64,000 nucleotides of DNA from Dryomyza anilis (GCA_951804985.1 OX638133.1:4732501-4796500), one strand, 5' to 3'; shown: positions 46,500 through 59,320, counted from the stretch's first letter. Translations and numbers: made by a program. Notes: a model not told the origin generated them from the letters alone.

Positions 46500-48250
46500 G
46501 TATATTCACCAATACTGATTAATCCAGTAATCTGTATATTATTGTTCTATCAATTTAAAGATTTTCAAAATACTATACGCTTATAGAACGAAGTTTTATA
46601 CCAAGTACAGTAACAACTTGAAGAATTCTAAAAAATTTCAACTTATAATTTATGAATTTCCCTCTCGTTGATTAAGACATCTCAAAAGAAATACAACATA
46701 TCATGTAGTCCCTAATTGTCAACTCTCAACTGGCTCCTACTAACTTTGTTTCTAAAACTATTGACGACTAGTTATCATTGTCTCTTATGGACAACTAACG
46801 TTGACGAGCTCTTCAGCATTGAATTTCAATTAGAAAATTGAAAGCCCACAATCAACCTTAACTCCAACATCCCTGACAGTCACTACTTCGCGTAACAAGA
46901 ACATCAAGGCGAAAGTGACATTGATTTGTGGCACTAGTTACTACTACCACAACAACTAGCCATAGTCTAATCTAATGCTAATCTAATGCTAAACTAATTC
47001 CAAACTAATACCAGAATAAAACAACGATTAGACTAACATCTGCTGTACCACAAGCCATGCTAATCGAGTATTTGTTATGCAGCATCCTTAGCTTTCTAAC
47101 ATCTTGCACACACGCCAGCAAATACATTTCCGACAATTTCAATTTGAAATCGAAGCCTAATTAGCTTTGCTGCCCTTACCATTGATTCTAGTCTAGGTTT
47201 CAGTCGATTCCGACTCCTGCGCTTTTTCCGCACAAAGTCGTTTGGTTGTTGTGTATCGTCAGATTAGATTGATGCGGATTGATTTCCCGGTGTTCATCGA
47301 TAAAGATTCACTTTCAATGTTGCCTCCACACAGAGTGTGCTCTGTGCCATGTTCCCGCACTCAGCTCAGCTCAGCTCAACTCTGGACTCGTCTGTGCATT
47401 GTCGACTATCTGCACGCATGCATCTAAATTTATTTGTCAATCCGAGCAATGAATAGCAAAGAAGAGTTCATAAAATACAATAAATTGTCATGTAAATTCG
47501 TTGGCGCAAAGCACACGTCCAGAGCAAAGGTTCAGAACGAAGTTCGAACGGAGTTAAGTGCTTAACATGCGGCGTTGCCTGCTCTAGAATGTTGCCACAT
47601 CATCATCGTCGTGGTCGTCATCGTCATCATATCGTTAAACATAATAAATAGCTTTGATGCTGCTGTTCTCTACTCCTCTACTTCTTCTTCCGTATTGTTC
47701 TCGAATCACGCCTATTGACCACTGTTCATTTTGAACTGACTTCAGCGTCGCATGTAGCTGCAAGACCCACACTCTCAATTTTATTTCTATCGTTTGACAT
47801 AAATTTCACTTTGCCCTTTGTGGTCAAAAGTGAGTGAGTGCGTTGAGACTGAAGGCTCGGGCCATATGCATGGAGGTTCTAAACGTACGATCTGTAGTCC
47901 CTATGCCTCGAAGACAGTCGGATATTGTAGCTCTTTGGACAGCACGTTATCTCCGTGGTAGCCGTTTGTCGTTTTGATTTCATTTCTCGCATTAGCATAG
48001 ATATATTTGAACAAGATATTCTAACATTTTTACTATTACTGCTCTTGCCAGAGTTAGTTTCTTGTACGCATCTTGCACTTTGGCATGTGGAAGATTTGAT
48101 TTTGTTTCTGTGTGTTAACTCAATTTGACTTGAAGTAAATGTTTGGCTGTGATTGTCTGAATCCGGGTGTTACTTATGAGTAGTAGACGACGGTAAGGTG
48201 ACCACTTTTAGTCGTTGGCATTTGTGAATATGATTTTAAAAAAAGAAATA
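46500..48250. other. Single-copy-like region without recognised gene
   Basis: Mixed-composition DNA. Noted words: CTCAGCTCAGCTCAGCTC at about 47360, CATCATCGTCGTGGTCGTC at about 47600, and short tandem TCTAATGCTAATCTAATGC at about 46970. No ORF over 65 codons and no transposon termini were recognised. Confidence 0.4.
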
Positions 48251-49322
48251 GATTTACATGTCGTCGGTAATACTGCAAAACCAACTATCTACATTTTCGA
48301 ATACCTCTTACAAAAGGAATTTTACAGAAGAAACAAAACTATTCAATTCTGCACTTACTTTATACAAAATTAAGTATGTCATAACTTATAATGGCATTTT
48401 TCTAATTTATCCGCTCAACATACAGTTAGGCGGTTTTGCAGTATCACCGACGATATGCTTTATTCTTATAAGGAATGGGTTATTTTCTCCATTCCAAAAA
48501 AAACCATCCGTTTTTTTGGATTTTACCCACTGAAAAAAATCCATAATTTTTTGACTTTTTTTATATTTTTTGGATTTTATTGATTGTTGTATATTTTTCG
48601 AATTACAACTTAAGAAATATATTTTTGGTTTTCAGAGTACGATATTTTTTTTTGAAAATTTAAGAAACCAACTACCAAATCGAAAACACTTATTTGGTCC
48701 ACTGCTGTATTAAATCTTTGGAGAAGTTAATAATTAAATGATTCATATTGTTAAGAAAATTCAGTCCACAGAAAACTAATCTACAATTTCATATCTCTGG
48801 AATGTGTACAAAGACACTAGTATGTTTGGTTTAAATTACAACAATTAACTTTATTAATTCACATCATATAAATAACAACTTTACTAATTATAAATTCTAA
48901 CAACTGCTGCATTTTCACAATTTAGCATGACATTGATCACGAGATGCACTGTTCCACTTTCCAATCACAACTGAAGTGCTGCGCCTCAGATGCGGCTCCC
49001 TTATCGGTTCAACAAGTTTCGACACTCTTCGAGATGTTTCGAGATCATTCTACACTTCTCGTGAATGCTACATACTATTTGCATCTCATTCGCCTTCATG
49101 TGTTTTAATGCGCTGATCTTCTTTCTCTCACATTGCATCAGTGCGCTGACTGATCTTCCGTCTCTTTCTAACACATTGCTTAGTGCGCTGAATTGTTTTG
49201 CTTCTCATTTATTCTCGTTGATTTCTTGGGCAAATTACCTCTTTTCGTAAAAATATCTATTATTAGCCAACATACGCCTTTGTGTAGATCCAAATAATTT
49301 AATGATATAAATAGCTGTATGT

Positions 49323-49370
49323 AGGGTGTGTGCGAATTCGACTAAATTGCTGGTTTATCCTGATGCGATA
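49323..49370 (+). mobile_element. Solo terminus of the AGGGTGTGTGCG element
   Basis: AGGGTGTGTGCGAATTCGAC followed by TAAATTGCTG, identical to the left end of the element at 50017, then unrelated sequence. A terminal fragment or the end of a longer, diverged copy extending to 50260. Confidence 0.65.
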
Positions 49371-50016
49371 CACTTTAACAACGCAGATATGGTCGAAGTT
49401 TTGACGGAGGAGTTTTGTGTGTTGACAATGGGTGTCTTTCATATAATACGCTCAATAGAATCGTATATGCGATATTAAGGGTATTCTATATAGCATAGAT
49501 ATGATATATCTATTAGCTCTTCATCTCCGGTCACAAACAACTCGGTAAGCAGTCCATAGGCACCCGGAACTTTATTGTATCAAAACAATAGCTATTCTGA
49601 TCTTGTCACCGTCGGGTGGCGTAGTCTCCACGTCGTTTTCGAGTACTGTGACCGGATTTACTTCCCTATAAGTAGGCTGACTACATCAACGGTCTGCAGT
49701 TTAGATAAGTTTTTCTCCATATTTTCCGTTTGCTTTGAAAATCCGTCAATAGATTCCAGTTATATCTTTGTAAACTTAGCACCATTTCAAACGGTATTGT
49801 CTAGTATTTTCTGGTATTTTCGGTACTTATAAATATTAAGTCGTCTCTTATAAACAATACTACCAAATCTTTTACTGATTGAGACTGATCTTTTTGCATA
49901 TTAATTAAATTTGGATAACTTATTAATGGCAACGCAAAATAACCTTTGTATTGCTATTCATATTGAAATATCTCTTGACCGATAAATGTCACAAACTCCG
50001 CTGAAGTTTCATTTTA

Positions 50017-50260
50017 AGGGTGTGTGCGAATTCGACTAAATTGCTGACTAAACTAAATTTGGTCGGTAATGTAGTGTTTGACTTTTCAATTTAGTCAATT
50101 TTCGAATAGACTAAACTGAACTAAATTAGATGACAGCAAACAGGCATATAATAATCAATTGATTATGGACTTTATCAATTATTGGTTACCGAATGGCGAT
50201 CGAATGAAAATTCGTTCAATTTAGTTTAGTCAGCAATTTAGTCGAATTCGCACACACCCT
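50017..50260. mobile_element. 244-bp MITE, AGGGTGTGTGCGAATTCGAC termini
   Basis: Terminal inverted repeats of about 43 bases: AGGGTGTGTGCGAATTCGAC...GACTAAACTAAATT at the left is mirrored at the right up to CGCACACACCCT. The flanking duplication is ambiguous (TTTTA / AAAG), so the superfamily is open. The right end was later used as part of the target of the next element. Confidence 0.8.
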
Positions 50261-50264
50261 AAAG

Positions 50265-50623
50265 CATGATACAAATATATACAGGTACGATCACTCTCTC
50301 ATTTTTTTCCAATGTTTACTTTAGGTGACACTAGGCAAGTTTTAGTTTTAAAACCAAAACAAAATCGACAATTAAAAAAAAATCAATATAAAATTCTATA
50401 GAAATGAAAAATAATTATCAAGGTATGGTTTGAGATAACTTAAAAATGTTCACAAAAATGTTTATAATCAAAACAAAATCAGAAAAATATTTTTCATATT
50501 TTCTTTGAACATAAATTTCAATTTTTGAAAATTTGAATTTGAATCAAAACAAAATATTTCAAAATTTGTCTAAAAAACTTGCCTAATGTCAGAGTGATCG
50601 TACCTGTAAATATTTGTATCATG
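50265..50623. mobile_element. 359-bp hAT-like MITE, CATGATACAAATA termini
   Basis: Inverted ends CATGATACAAATA / TATTTGTATCATG, then an inner inverted pair ACAGGTACGATCACTCT / AGAGTGATCGTACCTGT, flanked by a perfect 8-bp duplication CCCTAAAG (50257-50264 and 50624-50631). The interior is A-rich and non-coding. Confidence 0.85.
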
Positions 50624-51965
50624 CCCTAAAGCAAATAAAAGAAGTTCTCATAAAATTTCAGTTGTAACTCCTAATATTATATTCTTTTTAAAATACTACA
50701 AAAATGAATGATTTTTTGTTGATTCAACTTTTCAAACTCTCTAACTCATATAATGTTAGAGGTGAATTAACTCCAATCAACGAATTTCCTACATTAATAA
50801 CTTTTGTATTACTTGCAGATGGTCACCTCATGCATTAAATGTATTTAATAATTTCACTCGTGAATTTATTCCACTCACACTTCGCGTACATGTCAGCAAC
50901 TGAGCACTGAGGCATCAGGACTGTGTCTCGTGCCTCGCGCAGCTTCAACTCACGATGCTGCGCATGCGTGTAGGCTGTAGTTAATGACAGCAAAAGGGCC
51001 AAATGCAGTACTCAATGCACAGACATGGCTAACTGACCGACCATCAAGAGCAAACATCCTGACGGTTAACGACAGTCGAACCAAGTCCAACAGACATACG
51101 CGTGTCCAAAAAAAGACAATAAAAAGTCAACAGCAACAATTGCTGCAACGAAATAGAAACTGTTTTCCTACACACATTTTGTGGCCAACAAATTTATGGC
51201 AAATTTTTATAGATCTGTTGAACAAATATCCGCGGGCGTCACAGGACCACATATCCTTCTTGTTGTTGGTGTTGTGCAATTGCAGTGCTTGTTCTTTGTC
51301 TGTTGTGGGGTCAAATCGGCACAAGTCGTACCAAAATAAAAAAATTCCTCCCCTCTCTGACAAATAATGGTTGCTGGCTTGTGTGGCTTTTAAAACAAAA
51401 TGTTGCAGCAACACAAAAAGTTTCATGTACCCGATAATGTGGTTATTTAAGAGCCAATGTGGTAATAGTTATTTGAGTCGTTCGTTGTTGTATGCAATAT
51501 TTTCACACATCTTCATGGATTTCCTTGAACAACAACTTCGACATTTTCATGTTGGCCCCTTGGCATTCGTTACGATAATGGTTGCGATTTTGCTGAGTAG
51601 GCTGTTGCCGGGTACAACTTGATTGAGCTGAGTTATTCCGTGACATTTGGCGACAATGTCAAAAGTAGTTGAACGAAATTCCTGCGATAACCTTGAGCTA
51701 TCTTTACGACGTTGACGTTATTATTTTTATTGAGAGTTTTATTTTAGCTTCAAACTATAACAAGTAATTCGAGAATATATCCTTTATTGATAGCCTGTCA
51801 TTATCATTTTTTTGTTTTTTTTTCAACAAGAGATGACAATGGATTCAAGCCTTTCAGTTTTTTCAGTATTTTCATAGAACAATTTCAAAATTAATTGGAA
51901 ACGTTATGGTCACAAAACAATGTCGGTACTAATTTTCCATAAATTTAATGCATCGAAGTTTTAGT

Positions 51966-53226
51966 TGGAAAAATTGAATTTTGAGTTGAAAATTGAATTT
52001 TGTGTGTAAAAACTTTTTTTAGTTAAAAATTTAATTTTGAGTGAAAAATTTAATTTTGAGTAAAAATTTTAATTTTGAGTGATAAATGGAATTTTGAGTG
52101 AAAAATTGAATTTTGAGTGATAAATTGAAATTTGAGTGAAAATTTGAATTTTGAGTGATAAATTGAATTTTGAGTGAAAAATTGAATTTGAGTGAAAAAT
52201 TTAATTTTGAGTGATAAATTGAATTTGAGTGAAAGTTTGAATTTTGAGTAATAAATTGAATTTTGAGTGAAAAATTGAATTTTGAGTGAAAAATTGAATT
52301 TTGAGTGAAAAAATGAATATGGAGTAATAAATTGGATTTTGAGTGAAAAATTGAATATTGTGTGAAAAATTTAATTTTGAGTGAAAAATTGAATTTTAAG
52401 TGAAAAGTTGAATTTTGAGTGAAAAATTGAATTTTGAGTGAAAAATTGAATTTTTAGTGATAAATTGGATTTTGAGTGAAAAATTTAATTTCGAGTGCAA
52501 AATTTAATATTGAGTGATAAATTGAATTTTGAGTGAATAACTGAATTTTTTAGTGAACATTTTAATTTTAAGTTCAAAATTTATTTTTAGGTTAAAAATT
52601 GAGTTTTGAGTTAAAAATTTAGTTTTTAGTGAAAATCTTAATTTTTATGAAAACTTGAATTTGAGTGAAAATTTGAAAAATTGAATATTGAGTTAAAAAA
52701 TCATTTTTAATGGAAACTTGAATTTTGAGTGAACATTTTAATTTTAAATTAAATATTTAATATTAAATGCCAATTTTAATTTTGAGTGAAAAATGGAATT
52801 TTGAAAGACAAATTTAATTTTGAGGGAAAAATTGAATTTTGTGTGAATAACTGAATTGAAAGTTTTGAGTCAAAAATTAAATTTTGAATCAAAAATTTAA
52901 TTTTGAGTGCAAAATTTAAATTTAATGTTTAATTTTGAGTGCAAATTTTAATTTTGAGTGAAAAATTGAATTTTGTGTGAAAATAGTATTTTGAATTGAA
53001 TTTTGAGTTAAAAATTGTGTTTTGTATGAAAAATGTAATTTTAGTGAAAACTGGAATTTTGAGCGCAAAATTGCATTTCGAGCTAAAAATTGCATTTCGA
53101 GTTAAAAATTAAATTTTAAGTCAAAAAAATAATATTGAGTGAAAAATTTAGTTGTGAGTCAAAATATAATTGTAAGTGCAAAATTTGAATTTTAAAATTA
53201 AATTTTTAGTGATAAATTTAATTTTA
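51966..53226. repeat. 19-bp minisatellite, TTTTGAGTGAAAAATTGAA
   Basis: About 60 imperfect copies of a 19-base unit differing from the 32225-33069 unit chiefly by TTTTG for TTTTTA. It is much more diverged: variants include GATAAATTG, GTGCAAAATTT, and loss or gain of a few bases, especially after 52540. There is no homogeneous core comparable to the other array, so it looks older. No ORF. Confidence 0.92.
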
Positions 53227-53639
53227 AGTTTCTTGACCAACTTTAGCTACAGACAGCACATGTGAATGATGTATGACAGTTGAGTTGAATATGCCTCAAA
53301 CAAATACCTTCTGTAGACCCCAACATAGACAGACAGCCTCATAACTATAAATAAACCCTTAATTAAAATGTAAAACAAGCTCGAGTTTAATTAGACGCGA
53401 TTAAATTGTACGCAATGTGACAGGCCACATCAGCCACGTCAAGCTGTCAGTGGTCAGGTGTCAAAATGTCAGCGTTGCCAACAAAAATGCAAACTGACAG
53501 CAGGCTATAAATACAAAAAACAACAAAGAATACTAGACTATTATGAAAATAAGAAATATAACCTCAAATTCTAAATAATCCCGGATACTTAAGCGCGGCA
53601 GCCCAAAATGCAGACCGCATAACAGATGCGGCTGCCGCA

Positions 53640-53945
53640 TGTCGTTCGTGCTGCCACCTACACACAACGTACAATATGTGTTGCCACTTTGCCACAAAAT
53701 CTACACGGATTAAATCTGCACGTTGCAACAATTACAACAACAACAACAAACAACTAACATTTGCAACGGTTATTAAGGTATTAACCAGTCTAACGATGAC
53801 TAATAGAGGCGTGAGTGCGCACGCGCCAGCAACAACACAACAAATGGCAACACTAATGCGCACAGTGTTGCCAGAGGGTGATGAAGTTGGCGGTGTGTTG
53901 AACGAAGTTGAAGCCGCCGCCGCCGCAATTATGACATTTTAAGCG
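53640..53945 (+). other. GC-richer stretch with an 88-codon open frame, unassigned
   Basis: The plus frame 53676-53942 ends in GCCGCCGCCGCCGCAATTAT and a TAA. Its second half (residues about 45-88) is a non-repetitive, less AT-rich stretch reading THAPATT-like through a short acidic segment to AAAAAIM. No domain is recognised, and the first half is Asn-rich CAACAA sequence. It may be chance, or a small exon. Confidence 0.2.
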
Positions 53946-54239
53946 GAGCTGCGGTTATGCAAGTCGACCAAAGAAAGCAGGAGCGGACGTAGAAATCGAG
54001 TTTCCCTTGGTAGGCGGTCTGTAAATATAAAATATGTTAAACAAATAAATCATCACATAAATAAATACACCATAATTCGTGAAATGTGTGTTAAATTCGT
54101 TATGGAGAAACATTTTAACATTTATCACATCGATATCGCAATATTTTTCGAATCAATCTGAATTTTGGTTATTAGTCGACGCAGTTTTAGCAAAAATAAT
54201 TGTTGAAATTGCGCCGACCAATTAATTTGCTGCATTGAC

Positions 54240-54398
54240 GTACAAATATGAAAACATTTCATATTAGCAAACGGAATTGCTGATTTAACGAAGAATAGCA
54301 AATGTTTTCATTAAATTAGTGAATTGCATTGCTGCATTAATTAATGAATGCAATTAATATCGGTTGCTATATTTCCGTCGATTATTTTTTTTTCTGTG
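54240..54398. mobile_element. Terminal fragment of a type B TA-flanked element
   Basis: Ends CGTCGATTATTTTTTTTTCT then GTG|TA, matching the right end of 5816-6543, with subterminal GGTTGCTATATTTCC mirrored by the left end of that element. The left boundary is not recognisable. Confidence 0.5.
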
Positions 54399-55225
54399 TA
54401 CCTACCATGCAGGTCCAATTTGACGCTCGGTACGGTTACTGGTATATAGTGTCCGATATCGTGTTATTTCTCCAGATATTTGCATTGATCTCGTGACGAT
54501 ATCGAATGGCATAATAGGTTTCCGAAACTCTTTCTGTATATCACAAACGGATGACCAAATGGATTTTGCTCTATCACTTTTAATGTGGTAAATAAAAAGG
54601 CCACTGGTTCTATGTAAAGGACCAATTAAGGCTAATTATGGCCGATATATAATTTTAATAGATAGAAAAAAAGTTATTTAAAAGATATTTTGAAATAAAA
54701 TCATCAAAAATAAAAATACAAATTTGTCGGCATTAATAGTTTCCTTTGGACTCATTAAAATTTTCATCTCAGTCCGCCACTGGAATGAGGAGGCGTCAAC
54801 AAGGAAACTTGCTTTAGAAAGCCTCAAGACTGCGAAATGCATGATGATGGTGTTGATGATGCTCATGTGGTTTGGCGATGATGTTGCCGATGGTGTCCAA
54901 AGATTATTACAGTAACCTGGTTAAAGTTGATGGCGTAAAAAAGTTCTTTGCTTTGACAGCAATTTCAACAATATAAACAATTGCCACAAATCATACAAAT
55001 AAGTACCTACTATGGCAAATGTAACACAACATGCTGAGGCATATACAAAATACCTACCATAAAGTTTACAATAATAATGATGATAATAATGATAAAAAAA
55101 CTAAGAACTGTCAAGTGTTTTATTTTTTCAGAGAAGTGGGTCAATCTAAAGAAATCGCGAAGACAAAAAAAAAACTTAAAAGGTATCGTTTATTTTAATG
55201 AGATTTTTATTTCAAGAACTAAAAA

Positions 55226-55481
55226 ATTAGTTGTAACAATCAACTTCTTTCGTTTCAAACGAATTGTCTTGAAACTTGTTGGCGGAACTGTCATATTCGG
55301 TTGGTACTTGAAATATTAGCCTATACACACTCCCAATTGGTTTAAATTTGTTCGTAATTGGTTGTAGTCAAAACTACGACTCTTTTAGTTTTGACAATAA
55401 CAACCGACTTAGTGGTTGAGAGAACGGAATATGTTAGTTGGGCAAAGAGTTGGTTGGCGCAACAAATCTCTATTCTGTGTG
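55226..55481 (-). mobile_element. MITE type C copy
   Basis: Ends CAACAAATCTCTATTCTGTG then TG|TA. Contains CATATTCGGTTGGTACTTGA, TACACACTCCCAATTGGTTT and GGTTGAGAGAACGG, shared with 37928-38225. The left terminus is degraded. It lies just upstream of the LINE fragment. Confidence 0.65.
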
Positions 55482-55537
55482 TACAAACAAATATTAATGA
55501 AGAAAAATAAATAAAATATAATTGTTTGAGGAATTTT

Positions 55538-56278
55538 AAAAATTTATTACGTTGGGATTTTAATGATTTTAATGCAAGCAAGACCCAATGTTGTCTGTTA
55601 TCTCACAAAAGAATAGATTCACCCCTCCCTCCCCTCAATATGGGTGCTGTGGATATTGCGCAGTCAGCTGCTCTTGACGTTCTGGGCATATCAATTCAAT
55701 GTGATCTACGTTAGAATGATCACATATTTAATGTGTCGAAAGAAGCTGCCAAGTGCCTCGTTTTTTTAAAACGGTGTAAAACATACTTCACTCCTGCTGA
55801 CCTGCGTACTGTCTACACCACCTATATTCGGCCTAAAATGGAATTCAATTCGCACATTTGGGCAGGAGCTTCAAAATCCTCCTTGGAGTTCCTGGACCGA
55901 ATTCAAGAACGTGCGATATATTTGATAGGGGATCAAAATATCTCATCGTATATTGGTTCTCTTGAGCACCGAAGGACCGTTGGGTGTGTAAGCCTGTTTT
56001 ATAGGTATTACAACGGTAAGTGTTCGAGTGAAATACATGGCCTGATTCCACCAGGTCGTGTGTTTTCTCGTTCTACTCGGGCATCAAATCAAGCCCATCC
56101 CTTCGTAGTCCCCTCGACTCTCAACAGAACCACGCATTATAGAGATAATTCGTTCTTCAGTCGCACGACACGTTTGTGGAACAATCTCCCTGCGTCCGTT
56201 TTTCCCGACATTTTTGATATTGGCAAGTTCAAAACAAACATTCGCCGACACTACTCCATCTTTCCCCCCTCCATTTAA
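55538..56278 (+). pseudogene. LINE reverse-transcriptase polyprotein, C-terminal fragment with one in-frame stop (copy 2)
   Basis: One reading frame runs from about 55538 to the TAA at 56276 with a single TAG at 55712. Before it, FNASKTQCCLLSHKR is the RT-domain segment seen in Jockey/CR1-like LINEs. After it come NVSKEAAKCLVFLKR, ADLRTVYTTYIRPKMEF, SHIWAGAS, LDRIQERA and the C-terminal RLWNNLPASVFP motif. At the TAG site homologues normally have Trp, so a single G-to-A change explains the stop. The catalytic YxDD region and everything upstream are absent: a 5'-truncated copy of roughly 250 codons out of a usual polyprotein near 900. It is dead, and no partner ORF1 or endonuclease is present. 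Confidence 0.92.
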
Positions 56279-56373
56279 CCTATCATCCCTTCTTACGATC
56301 AACACTGTGCATTGCATGAATAGGGGGCATCCCCTGAGCGTTGGTTAATTTGTTAAAAAAAAAAAAAAAAAAA
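56279..56373 (+). mobile_element. LINE 3' UTR, GGGG-GCAT-CCCC hairpin and poly(A) (copy 2)
   Basis: CTTACGATCAACACTGTGCA, AGGGGGCATCCCCTGAGCG, TTGGTTAATTTGTT, then a run of about 20 A ending at 56373. Same structure as 42037-42126. The pure poly(A) tail indicates this copy is the younger or better preserved of the two. Confidence 0.9.
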
Positions 56374-56409
56374 TATGACCCCAAAAGGAAGGTGTGAACA
56401 GTGATAATC

Positions 56410-56615
56410 CGCCTCAACTAATAAGTTGGTTCTTACAACCAAAACAAAAAGCACTGTGGTTAGTACTCCAACCATTTAAAAAAGATTTAAAAACAAGTTG
56501 CGCTGTGTATAACTGATAAATGTTGCCAACCTGATATGACAGTTCCATCAACCAACTTGTAGAAATTGCGACTTAACCGAATGAAGTTGGTTGTTTCAAT
56601 TATTTTTTTTTATTC
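56410..56615. mobile_element. Degraded type C MITE
   Basis: AAGTTGGTTCTTACAACCAA at the left; CTGATATGACAGTTCC and CGAATGAAGTTGGTTG at the right resemble inner parts of type C. No intact termini. Confidence 0.4.
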
Positions 56616-56639
56616 ATCCAACATCTGTTGTGTTCCCAG

Positions 56640-59320
56640 TATATCTTACCGTATGTGACCGCCGGCTTAGCGAGCTCATTCGATGACAGGGATGATTCGA
56701 CCCACCACATACTGTCGAGGAACTGACAATAAAATAAATGAATGGAAATCTACATTGACAAAAGGCATTATTTTAAATTAATTTATTGATAATTAAGATG
56801 ACCATAATTTAAATGATCGGACCAATCCCACAAACTATTAACCAAGCAATATAAAATAATCCCACAGAATGTTGGCATCAAACATATATGGATACAGGGA
56901 CGAGATATAATGTCCCCTATATACCCTCCCAACCTTCGTTGTTCTGATATTTGATTTTGAACAACCCCCTAAACATTACTAGATTTACGCGCACATTTAC
57001 GAAAGAGTTATCCCATCACATCATCCTCTATTTATACACCCCCCATTTCGATCCCTTCAGCAATTCATTTTACCGATATTATCTACTGATACATACATAA
57101 ATTTCGGTGAGCATTCCTTTCGACAAAGGTCACTGTTTATCAGAAAGGACTACGTCAGTCACTTGAGAAATTTCCGTCAAATTTTCCCAGAATTCTCGAC
57201 ATATGTATGGTGTGATTGTAGGATATCAAATAATAGATTAAACTATGGAAATTTTCATAATAATACGATTAATTTGGATTTTATGAATTTTTGTTAGGTA
57301 CCCTATCCAAATAAGAATAACAGAAACAAATATAATTTTCAAAGAATGCAAAAAAAACCAAACATTTATTTAATATGTATATGCATATGTCTTATTTCGA
57401 AAATTTACATAACCAAAACAAAAGGAAATAATTACTTATACTACAAAAAAAAAGGATGGTCCTCTTAAATCCAATCACTATTAGTGAAGACAAACGCAAA
57501 AAAAATGTAATCAATTAAATATATATATATAAGCAGAAATGATTTATGAAAATAAAAATCATGTATGGACAAAGATATACATAAATTTGGGCCAGGACAC
57601 TATTTAATTTGTGCGTGACATCAGTCATCACGTTTTACTAATTACTTGTTGGTCCTACTTCTATAGAGCTCTATGGAAGGGTCAAGGTGTACTATTCCCA
57701 CCGTTTTATCTTTTAATTCACTACTTTACAATAGCAACTTGGCGTTCTTTTTTTTTTTTTTTTTTTTTTTTTTAGATATGTATATATATTTTTTTTATAG
57801 AAATCATGTTGATAAAAATATATTTAAAATCATTAATTATTTTAATTATTATTCCATTTACTTTACAACCTATGACCTTCTCCTTTATTTATGACCTAAT
57901 TACTATTTATTTAATTTTATACAAATATTTTTTTTTTTTATATTTCCATTTATCAAAATTTAGACTAGCTTCGGCTAAATAGTTGCCAGTGCTAGATTGG
58001 GATTTATGTTCGATGGGGAACGTTAGTTCTATAGACTTCCGTGTCGGGGACACGTGGGTAACGGCTTGATCTTTATATCGACATTTTGTTTGTACATTTA
58101 GAATAATTAACTTATATTTTTCCTCTAACTTGTTTTCAACGCGCAGTCGTCCCTAATCAAAATAGGTACTTTTGTTTAAGAATGGATTTAACTTATCTTA
58201 ATGTAGTTAGCTCGTGGTTCCAATTCTGTTCATCTGTAGTTTCATATAGGCGACGACTGCGATTTAGGTTAAGACTGAAAATTTCAATATTATTTAAGCT
58301 GTGATTTTAATCACTATCTAAGTTTACCCACCAGTAAGTATGCTATCAGATGTACGCCGGTACTCGATTATATTTCCGAGCCAATTTATGGGTGAATTAA
58401 ACAATATAAAATTTATCCATTTCTTTCACTATATCATTTTACAGTTTAGCGTTTTTTTTTTTTTTTTTTTTTAGTTAAAAAAAAAGTATTATGCGGAGGT
58501 CTAGTCCCGTTCACAAGAACGTTTTCTTTGTACTGCCACTAATTATTTTAGTCACCATCTAACCGATTGTTCGGTTGGTGCTTTCACCACGGTTGACTGC
58601 GATTACCTATCCTCTTCTTTCATTTAGATTAATTTTCTTCCCCGTAGATTCTTTCACTCCCATTGACAGAATTTTCCCTAAAGATGGCTGTGGGATATTT
58701 ACTTAAATCATTTGGCGCGTAGACATCATAGTCACATTTGATTTATCAGTCTCAAACAGCCCTATATAATTTTAATTACCCATTATTGTAGCTGTTTCCT
58801 TAAACCTTGCAAATTTATTAATAAAAATCTTCCACCTGTTTGTGTACATTCGGTTCTGTCTAGTCTATTTAATATCTTGGCATATATTATTTAAACTATT
58901 CTATTACAATCTTAATTAGGGCCTAACCATAGCTCGATTTAGTATGCGTACGAAACCGAAACAAACTAAATATATCCTATATGAAATACTCAGATTGCCA
59001 ATTGCTTAACTAAATGAATAAAATTCTTTTAATATGAGTTTTAGTAACTATTTAGCCAAGAAATGTTTTAAGGTTTCGCAGACTTTCATCGTATTTTTTT
59101 TTTTGCGGACCCCAATTCATCGTACCATATTTAATCGTAATATAGGAAATTTTTATCTGGTAATACTGACCAATATGATATTATATAATATTTGTATGCG
59201 ACCCTAATTTGAAAATTAATTTCAATTACATTTTAACCTCGACCGACATCATCGCGTTCATCTCGGGAAAAAGTAAAAAAAAATTTCAAAAAAAATATAA
59301 TGTAGTGCTGCGGGTTTTTA
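56640..59320. other. Anonymous region, no feature recognised
   Basis: About 2.7 kb with long T-runs (near 57750 and 58450) and several GC-richer patches, such as GACCGCCGGCTTAGCGAGC at 56660 and GTCGGGGACACGTGGGTAAC at 58040. On the minus strand, about 34 codons read open through 56640-56740. No domain, LTR pair or TIR was found. It could be a heavily decayed retroelement or host DNA. Confidence 0.35.
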
